Notes under the pieces: generated by a model
Seen by the model: the letters and a program-made list of their open reading frames with translations, nothing else
The model's database searches: none
What the model was told of the DNA's origin: nothing
Source: Loripinus fragilis
Taxonomy: Eukaryota; Mollusca; Bivalvia; Lucinida; Lucinidae
Direction: 5' to 3'
Length of the DNA stretch: 64,000 nucleotides
Assembly (NCBI GenBank): GCA_964019695.1
Contig: OZ026524.1
Coordinates: 65,808,223 to 65,872,222 of the forward strand
Program-made: the position numbers and the translations under genes
Part shown: one piece after another, positions 56,283 through 64,000 of the stretch
How the letters are laid out: each line of letters begins with the position of its first letter
Numbering within the stretch: position 1 is the first letter of the stretch

Positions 56283-56502
56283 TCCTGCCTGCCAAGAGTG
56301 ACAGAGAGGTCATGTTTTTGTTTACAAAGTTATCAGGGACTTACAATCGATATATCACTTGTGTATTAATCCTATCCGCAGGATATGATTAATACACAAG
56401 CGATCTATCGATTCGAGTTAGCTCAAGTGAAGTTCTTATTAAAATCTTACTTAACAATTGTAAACAAAATATTACGTCACTGTCACTCTTGGTTGGTACG
56501 AC
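56283..56502. mobile_element. MITE family D, copy 2
   Basis: CTGCCAAGAGTGACAG to CTGTCACTCTTGGTTGG, with the central palindrome CACTTGTGTATTAATCCTAT / ATTAATACACAAG. Confidence 0.85.
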
Positions 56503-56559
56503 GGTAGCTTATAATGTATTTTCAGATACAGTAAAACCTGTGAAAACAGCCACTATCAA

Positions 56560-57775
56560 AAGGCCAAAAATTGGTTGTTTAAGACTAATTATCGCTTAAT
56601 GCAGGTCAAAGTATTCTGCAATACTTCCGACCTTCATTAAGCTACCATTTGTCATTAACATCTTTGTTTTGTCTATTTTGAGTGGCCGTTTTGCACAGGT
56701 TTTACTCGGCCTTCATTAAGTAAATTAATATCTTAAAATTGAAAATTATCTGTAAAATATCTAATATATTTCTTTTTTTTTTTTTGAGTGGCCGTTTTAC
56801 ACAGGTCTTACTAGACCTTTATTTAGCTACCATTTTTCATTAAGATATTTGTTTGGTCTATTTTGAGTGGCCGTTTTGCACAGGTTTTACCCGGCCTTCA
56901 TTAAGTAATTTAAAGGGGACGGCAACCCTGATGATTACTATATTTTATATGAACGATCTTAATAAACCACGAATTTTGATACCAGTTTCGTCTAAATCGG
57001 TTAAAAAATGTGGAAGTTATGGGCGTTTGAATATTTGCAAATGGACTGTAATGGAAGAGGCCATATTGTAGGCTTAGTGACGTCACTCTAAATATGCGTA
57101 ATCAAAATAAAAGACAAACCAATGGATTATTTGCATTAATTTTTAATGATACATTTCCCTTGTGTATAAAGCTACATATCTGCTGAAACACGGATGATGT
57201 GATAGTAGTGATAACTAAAAATTAAGCAGTTGAAAAAATTCTGAAAACTAATTAAATATTCAAAATGGCGGCTAAATGTTGGCAATATTGAGTTTTTTAA
57301 ATGCCCATTACTTGCCCATTTTTCAACCGATTTTGATGATACTTGTATCAAAATTCATGGTCCATAGAGCTCTTTCTGATAAAACATACTTATCATTAGG
57401 GTTGCTGTCCCCTTTAATATATTTGTTTTTTTTGTTTTTTTTTGAGTGGCCGTTTTACACAGGTTTACTTAGACCTTCATTAAGCTACCATTTGTCATTA
57501 ACATCTTTGTTTTGTCTATTTTGAGTGGCCGTTTTGCACAGGTTTTACTCGGCATTCATTAAGTAATTTAAGATCTTTGTTTTGTCTTTTTTGAGTGGCC
57601 GTTTTACACAGGTTTTACTAGACCTTCATTAAGCTACCATTTTCATCTATATCTTTGTTTTGTCTAGTTTTGAGTGGCCGTTTAACGCAAGTGTTACCCG
57701 ACTTTCATTAAGCTATCAGTTTTCTTTGTTTTGTCTATTTTTGAGTGGCCATTTAACACAGGTTTTACTTTATTT
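56560..57775 (+). repeat. ~78-bp satellite array, interrupted
   Basis: GAGTGGCCGTTTT recurs near 56680, 56786, 56866, 57444, 57522, 57592, 57672 and 57746. Units read GGTTTTACTAGACCTTCATT..AAGCTACCATT..TTTGTTTTGTCTATTTT. One 500-bp TIR element interrupts it. Confidence 0.92.
56914..57413. mobile_element. 500-bp MITE with TTAA duplication inside the satellite
   Basis: Ends AGGGGACGGCAACCCTGATG and the inverse of AGGGGACAGCAACCCTAATG, ~37 bp long. TTAA lies at 56910-56913 and 57414-57417. Sister satellite units read AAGTAATTTAAGATCTTTG at the same point, giving the empty site. Short frames inside are not genes. Confidence 0.95.
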
Positions 57776-58038
57776 CTTTATTTGAATTGATGCTCTACAT
57801 CTGATAACAAGTAAAAAATACTTTACGGGATCCGTACAAAATATAGTGACATAAGAATTTTTTTTTATATTTTTTCAGCTGATATTTTCAATTTTTTCTG
57901 TGAAAGTTCATAAAATGTCAAGTGGATTTTGGCAGTGTTTCTTAAGGTGCATTTATAGTAAAATTTTGGTGCTCGGATTTTTTATCAATTTTGATGACTT
58001 CCCAATGACGGCCGAATAGCGGCAAAGATATATGAAGC

Positions 58039-58254
58039 TCGTGCCAACCAAGAGTGACAGTGACGTAATATTGTGTTTACAATTGTTAAGTGACAATAAG
58101 CTGTGCACTCCACTTGATCTAACGCGAATCGATGGATTACTTGTGTATTAATCCTATCCACAGGATATGATTAATAAACAAGTAATCGATCGGTAATACG
58201 TCCCTGATAACTTTGTAAACAAAACATTACGTCACTGTCACTCTTGGCTGGTAG
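58039..58254. mobile_element. MITE family D, copy 3
   Basis: The best-preserved left end is GTGCCAACCAAGAGTGACAG, with right end CTGTCACTCTTGGCTGGTA. Inside is the palindrome TCCTATCCACAGGATATGAT. Confidence 0.88.
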
Positions 58255-59021
58255 GGTAGTGAATAACTTGTAAAATGTGATATGTCTAACATGCAACTGT
58301 GATAAATTCTTATAATTTGCTTGTGAATGGCTTTGTGTAATACATTTAAACTGTGATATGAATTCAATATTGTACTAACGGACTTTAATTACGCAACACT
58401 AACTTTCCTTTATATTTTTCAAAAGACAGTTGACTGTAAAATTCCTTTGCTTCGATGATGTCATCATGAGTTGGTTTCATCAATTAAATGAAAGGGTACA
58501 AACAGATAAACGTCCAATACATAATAAGCAAACGAGCTGTATCGCAGGCCTATCAAACCATATGAGAGTGATTCCTCGATGACTTAAGAGGCCCATGACA
58601 CAAATTTGATACTTCTTGTGTTTCTTAATTTTAAGTAGTAGGGATTCTTTGACTGAAATCAATTTGTCACATGAAGCCATCGACCCCTACCTCAAAAAGT
58701 TTGACATTTTTAATTCGTTAAATTCATTTTAATTGGGTATTTTCTGCGTGTGTTACTTACAAATGAACGCTCTTAAATCACACAACCAAATTGTCGTGTT
58801 GCCTTCTTTTCTGTGATATAAATTGAAGTTGCTGTCCAAGTTTTGCGTTTTTAAAGCCCGTCAGTATATGTTGTACATATAAAGAATTAATATATCGTTC
58901 GAATCAAAGGGGCGCTATGCTTATTTTGATCAAAGCTTGTTTCTCATTAAATAATTATAGTTATAATTTGTTAAAATTCAAATACATTTTTACGAGTGCT
59001 ATGTCAATTATCCCTGTGTAT
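58255..59021. other. Unassigned stretch
   Basis: No gene. 58590-58650 is an inverted match to 30165-30230, and TTTTGCGTTTTTAAAGCCCGTCAGTATAT near 58840 resembles 31733-31760, so an old repeat covers part of it. Confidence 0.4.
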
Positions 59022-59222
59022 ACTTGAAACCCCTAAACGGGTACTTTCTAAAAAGAGTGAAGACCCAGATTATGCATAAAGCGATATTTCATCAGGGTGT
59101 ACACTTTTTTGTCGTCGAGTTTAAAAAGATCCTCAGACAAAAACAAAAAAAAAATGATTATAGATATATGCAATGGACCATCCCAGGTTTATAGGAAGAA
59201 TCCATTCGAACGTAAAGGGTGA
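59022..59222 (+). repeat. Dispersed repeat C, copy 5
   Basis: AACCCCTAAACGGGTACTTT, GTGAAGACCCAGAT, ATTTCATCAGGGTGTACACTTTT and ATGGACCATCCCAG follow the family order. Confidence 0.6.
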
Positions 59223-59274
59223 CATCGAAGTTATTTTTGTAATTTTACAAATCATATGTACAATCAACACATAT

Positions 59275-59512
59275 GGGCATCGTCGCGAGAAAACCGGTCT
59301 TCGGGGTTTCCGACAAAGAGCGTTTCAAACCAGTCTCCTAAGCTACAGAGACTAGCTAGAAACTTGAAATTTTACCTGTAGCAAGTTCACATATGATACT
59401 TTCCAAAAAGCGAATAACAAATGCGCTGATCAGACTGCGCGGATGCGCAGACTGGTCTGCGCCTGTGTTGTTCGCAAACCACCGAAGACAGATTTTCTCG
59501 CGTCGAGGCCCA
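59275..59512 (+). repeat. Dispersed repeat G, copy 2
   Basis: GGGCATCGTCGCGAGAAAAC start and TTTTCTCGCGTCGAGGCCC end are inverted repeats, showing that the family is a MITE. The core has GATCAGACTGCGCGGATGCG. Confidence 0.75.
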
Positions 59513-59821
59513 TATTATTTGTTAATTCTATATAATTTGTTAATTTTTGCTAATACTGTTAATGGTGTTTCATATATAAATAAGAAAATCGACAAAATCA
59601 GAAAATTGTTTTTGTATTTTATTGGAGACTACATGTCAGGTGCATAACTTCCAAAAGTTAAAAAATATATCACTTAAAGCAGTTAACTTTTTTAACAACA
59701 AATACAAAAGTAACCTGTTTGAGTGAATCTGTCTTTTTTCATCTTTATATTTCGGAGTTACTGCTATTTTCACGGCCATGTGGGTAATTTTATCTGGAAG
59801 ACCTATTACATAACTTTACGA

Positions 59822-60093
59822 CTGACTGCAGATCTAGGGGTCGCGAGTTCGATCCCGGCCCGGTACCATACTTTCGTGGAGATTGATCATGAAATAATTT
59901 CTACGGTCATTCTCCTCCCTTCCGCTGATTTATTCAAGAAGGGTTGTTGTCAGTTACAAGCGAAAGTATGTGCACAAATTACTGGTTAACCGCTTGCTCA
60001 AGCCTGCCCAGGAAAACGTGTGTTTAAGTGAACTGACCGTCCCGCAATGACCATAGCTGTTGACATGGGACGTAAAGCAACAAAAACAAACAA
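59822..60093 (+). mobile_element. SINE family 1, 5'-truncated copy
   Basis: It starts within the tRNA head, just before the B box (GGTCGCGAGTTCGATCCC), and keeps the full body and tail. A perfect 12-bp target duplication ATAACTTTACGA lies at 59810-59821 and 60094-60105. Confidence 0.95.
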
Positions 60094-60396
60094 ATAACTT
60101 TACGATTATGCAATAAATTTGTGTATGCATCGTCTAGAAAATTTGTACGCAAGGTCATTGAAGATCAGAAAATAAGCTACTTTTTAACTTGAATAAGTTA
60201 TATTTTGACGTCGTAATTTCAGATATAACCTAAATAAGTTACTTTCGATGGCCTGACTTTGAAATCATTGTTGAAAATGCAAAATTTTAACTTCTTCAAG
60301 TGATATATATATTGTAACTTATACAGGTTATGCCCCTGGTGTGTAATATCGACATTGCTGTTTATTTTGTTTAACTCTTACGGTGCTAGCAGCGTT

Positions 60397-60602
60397 TTTG
60401 TCAAATGCTTATAACCTTTGCAAACAGTTTTGACTCAGATCAGGACCGACGTTCTGCTGGTCCTGTTCTGAATCCAAACCGCTTGACACTCTTAATTATA
60501 GTGTGCCTAAACATATTTTTCGAAACAGTTAATTTTGAAGTCGACAGTCGACAGCACAAGCATGAAAAATTACAAAGCAAATAAAGAGTTAACCCCGGCA
60601 TA
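60397..60602 (+). repeat. Dispersed repeat K, copy 1
   Basis: GCAAACAGTTTTGACTCAGATCAGGACC, ACCGCTTGACACTCTTAATT and GCATGAAAAATTACAAAGCAAATA match 62625-62800. An inverted piece is at 13195-13345. Confidence 0.65.
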
Positions 60603-60604
60603 TA

Positions 60605-60857
60605 AGTCTAGCGTCCTTTTTGTGGGCCTTAAGCGTCCTTTTTGTGGGACGTAAACGTCTTTTTTGTGGGACGTAAACGTCGTTTTTGTTGGACGTAGCC
60701 TCCTTTTTGTGGGACGTATGAGTCCTTTTTGCAGAACATAAGCCTCCTTTTTGTGGGACGTAAGCGGCCTTTTTAAGTGACGTAAGCGTCTTTTTTGTGG
60801 GACATAAACGCCCTTTTTGTGGGACGTATTACTAAGCGTCTTTTTGTGGGACGTAGT
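60605..60857. repeat. 24-bp minisatellite, about 11 units
   Basis: Unit CCTTTTTGTGGGACGTAAGC followed by GTC or similar. Because 24 is a multiple of three, it stays open in several frames and creates a 185-codon minus-strand frame with an 8-residue period, which I do not regard as a gene. Confidence 0.93.
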
Positions 60858-61045
60858 GCAGACCCGGGTCAGACGCCGCAGAGCACGGCGTCTGACCTGG
60901 GTTTCCACTGTTAGATTGCAGAATGTTCTATTTTGATTTTGAATAAAAATGAAAAATAATACCCAACATCCCTTAAAATAGAAGTGGACTGTTCCAATTG
61001 ATAATCGTGGAAAATTCCATTCGGCACAAAGGTTAAATACAAGTG

Positions 61046-61556
61046 GATATGACCAGAAAATGCAACAATCACAGACCAAACACGACAGACCAAGCCACGG
61101 CACGCCAGGATGAGACACCGAACACAATCACACTACAGCAAATGGGCCACGACATGAGATTTCCAACAATGTGGTATGTGCGACCAGCATAGCCTCAGAT
61201 CACCCTGCGCATACGCGCAGACTGATCAGAGCCTTTGCTCGTCGCTTGAACATTCTATGACTGTTGAGATATTGACTTAGCATCATTTGGAGTTTCTAAG
61301 CTCAAAAGGAGGCTGTACAGGCTTGTCTGAGGTTATACTTGTCAAAATGCCACATTTTTGGAAATCACATGTCACGGCTCAAATTATGAATGCCACAATC
61401 TGACCAGAAAGGATACTTAGAAGCACATTATAAAATAGGGACCCAACACAAAACCCACGCACACCATGGAAGCTACAGAAAACAATGATTCAACAACAAC
61501 AAAGCCATCGCCCCAGAACGGACAGAAGCCGAGGCAAACGTGGAGGGGGCGGGGAA
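61046..61556 (+). repeat. Dispersed repeat F, split by MITE A
   Basis: AACAATCACAGACCAAACAC..CAAGCCACGGCACGCC (61055-61110) and CAAAACCCACGCACACCATG..CAACAACAACAAAGCCATCG (61449-61510) are the two halves of repeat F. They are separated by the MITE at 61144-61380. Confidence 0.7.
61144..61380 (+). mobile_element. MITE family A, copy 5, nested in repeat F
   Basis: GGGCCACGACATGAGATTTC to GGAAATCACATGTCACGGCTC, with AAAT on each side as a possible target duplication. Confidence 0.85.
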
Positions 61557-61599
61557 CGCGAAATCTCGCCCGTCTTTAAGGCCGTAAAATTTACAGTAT

Positions 61600-61948
61600 C
61601 TTTGTAAAGTCGGTCAGTGAAATAAATATTTTTCATGAATTTCCAAAAGTACCTCTGTTAAAGCCGGTGAATTCTCGTAGAAAGTGAAACAAGTTCTTTT
61701 TATGATTTCGTCAAAAATACCACTGTTAAAGTCGGTAAATTCTCGTAAAAAGCGTGAAATATAAAAAAAATATGAATTCTCCAAAAATACCTCTACTTAA
61801 GCCCGTAGATCCTTTTAAAAAGTGAAATAGATACTTTTTTTAAAGAACTCTACAAATATATCTCTGTTGAAGTCAGTAAATTCTCGTAAAAAGAAACTGA
61901 AATAAATATCTTTTATTAATTCTCCAAATAAGTCGGTAATTTCTTTTT
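61600..61948 (+). repeat. ~69-bp tandem array
   Basis: GTTAAAGCCGGTGAATTCTCGT (~61658), GTTAAAGTCGGTAAATTCTCGT (~61727), CTTAAGCCCGTAGATCC (~61796) and GTTGAAGTCAGTAAATTCTCGT (~61866) mark the units. MITE D copy 4 follows, and AGTTAGTCGGTAAACTC resumes after it. Confidence 0.85.
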
Positions 61949-62122
61949 TTGTTTTGTTTACAAAGTTATCAGGAACAAAGATTCGATAGTTCACTTGCGT
62001 ATTAATCCTATTCGCGGGATAGGATTATTAATACGTTAGCTCAAGTAGGGTGTACAGGTTAATGTTTATTTCATAATTGTACACAAAATATTACGTCACT
62101 GTCACTCATGGTTGGCACGACA
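61949..62122. mobile_element. MITE family D, copy 4 (left end lost)
   Basis: TTTGTTTACAAAGTTATCAGG..CACTGTCACTCATGGTTGGCACGAC. The outer left inverted repeat is missing. Confidence 0.8.
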
Positions 62123-62206
62123 GTTGACATTTTTTTTCTTTATCACGTCAAAGTTAGTCGGTAAACTCATGCTAGAATTAATTTTCTAGTTTTTCCCAAA
62201 AACATT

Positions 62207-62345
62207 TCATTCAAGAAACCGGTAAACGGGTACTTTGAAAACCCAAATGAAATAAGTATAAGGCGGCATTTCACCAGGGTCTGCACTTTTTGCAAAGGTA
62301 TTATAAAATCTTCAGGGACAGAAACAACACAAGTCACTTACTTTT
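62207..62345 (+). repeat. Dispersed repeat C, partial copy 6
   Basis: AAACCGGTAAACGGGTACTTTG, GGCGGCATTTCACCAGGGTCTGCACTTTTTGC and AAATCTTCAGGGACAGAAA. Confidence 0.55.
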
Positions 62346-62444
62346 CAAGAGACCCGAAGCAGTCATGATTCCAGGAACCTTCCAAAAATTAATTTTATTT
62401 CTTAAATGTATTATCAGTCAGTGTTTTCAATAGATTCATTCTAC

Positions 62445-62590
62445 GTTTACTCAACTGAGACTCTGATAAGACGGCGCTTGCGTTTTCGCTGATTTGCTCC
62501 TTAGAGCAGTCCTGTGCTATAAATAGTAGTTCTAGTTTCGATTTTTCGAAAATAGCTCTGCGTTTGTTTCTATTACGTAATCGGAATTTC
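62445..62590 (+). promoter_or_regulatory. Orphan third copy of the membrane-protein promoter
   Basis: ACTGAGACTCTGATAAGAC, TTGCGTTTTCGC and CTAGTTTCGATTTTTCGAAA..ATAGCTCTGCG (62532-62563) align with 63080-63235. No coding sequence follows; repeat K cuts it off at about 62625. It is probably the remnant of a third gene copy. Confidence 0.6.
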
Positions 62591-62624
62591 CTTTTGTTTT
62601 ACTCTGCGTGCCAGCGGCAAAGTT

Positions 62625-62800
62625 TGTCGTCTGCTGATAACCTTGCAAACAGTTTCCGAACAGATCAGGCCAGACAAACGGCGGGCCTGATCTGGATTTA
62701 AACTTTTTGACACTGATTGTATTACCGAAATACTGGTTTGAAAAAGTTAATATTGAAAACAAAAAAAAGCAAGCGTGAATAATTACCAAGTAGGCAAATA
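62625..62800 (+). repeat. Dispersed repeat K, copy 2
   Basis: TTGCAAACAGTTTCCGAACAGATCAGG..CCTGATCTGGATTTAAAC carries an inverted core. The tail TTTTTGACACTGATTG..AAGCGTGAATAATTACCAAGTAGGCAAATA matches 60397-60602. Confidence 0.65.
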
Positions 62801-62903
62801 GTTTAATGGCACTGCATTTTCGTTTCCAATGTACCTTTTGACGCTACGAAATGGCGAATAAATATGTTCACCTGCATGTATCAACTACATGATCGTGCGT
62901 ACT

Positions 62904-62904
<1 letters not shown>

Positions 62905-62937
<33 letters not shown>

Positions 62938-62952
62938 TGCGTGCGTGCGTGC
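62905..62952. repeat. (TG)n and (TGCG)n microsatellite
   Basis: About 13 TG units, then TATG and GTGCGTGCGTGCGTGCGTGC. Confidence 0.95.
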
Positions 62953-63079
62953 TCGTTGCTTTTAGTGTGTATCTACATGTATTAGACCTAAAATGGAGAA
63001 TTAAAATCGTCTCATCATTAAATGTATTAATGAAAAATGTATTATATTCTGTTAAGACAGTATAGCTTTATTGTCAATA

Positions 63080-63401
63080 ATCAGCTGAGACTCAGATAAG
63101 ACTGCAATTGTGTTTTCGCGCGTGTACCGTTTCATGAGATGCTTCTGTGACAATATTCTACTTTCGTTTTTCAGAAAAGCTATTAATAGTACATAAGCAG
63201 TTCTATTTTCGATTTTTCCGAAAGCTCTGCGACCTCGGAATTCCCTGCTTCATATATATAAATAAGCAGGCATTAGATGCTTAAACTGCATTTTCTGAGA
63301 CAAGCGAATATACTGTTTGTTCTATTTAAAATTAAAAAAAAACGTGATATACACCAATTTAAAGGATAGATTGTAAATTGACAAACCTGGTTCCTTCCAA
63401 A
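63080..63401 (+). promoter_or_regulatory. Putative promoter of membrane-protein copy 2
   Basis: CTACTTTCGTTTTTCAGAAA (~63161), GCTATTAATAGTA and TCTATTTTCGATTTTTCCGAAA (~63202) match copy 1. TATATATAAATAAG near 63255 is a TATA-like element. Confidence 0.55.
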
Positions 63402-64000
63402 ATGGAAAAGATCGTGCATTTAACTTCAAGATCTACAAATAGTCAGCTTGTTTCTTGTACACTTTATGCTGCTGGCGCTACATTGTTCTTCAAGAAGACT
63501 TTCAGAGGTAATATTTTACCTACAGTTCTATCTATGGTGCTACTAGGTGCAATTCTAGAACAGACGGACACCTTGCCAATAAAATCGTTTAGTTGTTTGC
63601 TTATATTACCAGTATGTGCTTTAGTGTACAATTGCAATCAACATTTTGATTGGTTGAAGACTGGATTGAAAATGGACATGTTTGTCTGGTTTCTGTTAGC
63701 ATTTATGGACGTCAAATTTAAAGGACAACGGACACTATTCACCAACATGTTCTTTCATACATTTTGTCCAGAAGACGTCGAACTGACGTGGAATCTCGTG
63801 AGACTACTCGTCACCGCCTGTCCACAGTTCCTCAGAAAGCCAATCTGGTTGAAGGCAAAATTACAAGGTATTCGAAGCAAACTAGGACCGATGTACGCTT
63901 TATTCATCACCTGTTACGTCATAAACCTGGAGAACGACATAATTGTGACGTCACTTGGAACCACAGCCTCGGGATTGGCTATCCTCGCAGGGATATTTTG
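63402..64000 (+). CDS. Intronless multi-pass membrane protein, copy 2 (runs off the window)
   Basis: 199 codons from MEKIVHLTSRSTNSQLVSCT are open to the window end, colinear and gap-free with copy 1. The first 83 codons differ at about 38 of 249 bases, mostly amino-acid changing. By contrast, the last ~212 bases differ at about 8, with an identical run of ~100 bases (FLRKPIWLKAKLQGIRSKLG region). Hydrophobic segments and the polar loop are preserved. The C-terminal third lies beyond the window, so intactness cannot be judged. Confidence 0.85.
   Translation, partial: MEKIVHLTSRSTNSQLVSCTLYAAGATLFFKKTFRGNILPTVLSMVLLGAILEQTDTLPIKSFSCLLILPVCALVYNCNQHFDWLKTGLKMDMFVWFLLAFMDVKFKGQRTLFTNMFFHTFCPEDVELTWNLVRLLVTACPQFLRKPIWLKAKLQGIRSKLGPMYALFITCYVINLENDIIVTSLGTTASGLAILAGIF

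Noticed and set aside
56853..57524. Two short plus-strand frames
   Set aside because: They overlap the 78-bp satellite and the inserted TTAA MITE.
58480..58680. 66-codon minus-strand frame
   Set aside because: The same sequence, diverged and without the frame, occurs inverted near 30165-30230.
60570..61127. 185-codon minus-strand gene
   Set aside because: The frame is produced by a 24-bp minisatellite and part of repeat F.

Overview
The window is animal nuclear DNA, AT-rich, gene-poor and saturated with repeats. Short exons with canonical AG/GT borders, tRNA-derived SINEs with target-site duplications, non-LTR and Penelope-like retrotransposon pieces, and many palindromic MITEs fit a bivalve mollusc. 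Repeats built round a hairpin such as GCAAACAGTG...CACTGTTTGC remind me of heterodont clams and Dreissena, but species is an inference.

Genes. (1) Positions 1103-17230, plus strand: the last four exons of a short-chain dehydrogenase, most like D-3-hydroxybutyrate dehydrogenase. Together they code 93 residues; the 5' part lies before the window. (2) 29327-29374, plus: a possible first coding exon. (3) 36495-32391, minus: two internal exons of a selenoprotein W/Rdx-like thioredoxin-fold protein. (4) Two possible minus-strand terminal exons, 46966-47114 and 49288-49549. (5) 53353-54183, plus: an intact intronless gene for a 276-residue multi-pass membrane protein of no family I recognise. A second copy starts at 63402 and runs off the window, and an orphan copy of their promoter sits at about 62445-62590. 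This tandem family, with a conserved promoter carrying interferon-response-like motifs, is the best candidate for something undescribed.

Mobile DNA, left to right. Intron 1 of the dehydrogenase (1176-7186) holds a SINE and several MITEs; one MITE ends 16 bp before an exon. The last intron (8148-17137) holds a 6.8-kb foldback structure (9893-16656) with ~0.8-kb inverted arms enclosing a 188-bp satellite. From 17.2 to 29 kb lie MITEs, a second SINE family, a 1.9-kb element flanked by TTAA, a 5'-truncated LINE with a 15-bp target duplication, and a Tc1-like non-autonomous element. From 30 to 40 kb lie nested inverted-repeat elements and a decayed Penelope-like reverse transcriptase with its 3' tail. 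From 40 to 53 kb lie hairpin MITEs, SINEs, a tandem pair of long hairpins, a CR1/Jockey-like LINE relic and a second word-saturated TTAA element. From 54 to 63 kb, between the membrane-protein copies, lie MITEs, 78-bp, 69-bp and 24-bp tandem arrays, and a TTAA MITE whose empty site can be read from sister satellite units.

The two SINE families and the LINE share a 3' tail (CGTWAAG then CAAAC repeats), so the LINE's relatives probably mobilise the SINEs. Exon calls rest on splice signals, phase agreement and remembered family motifs. No search or alignment program was run and all counts were made by eye.
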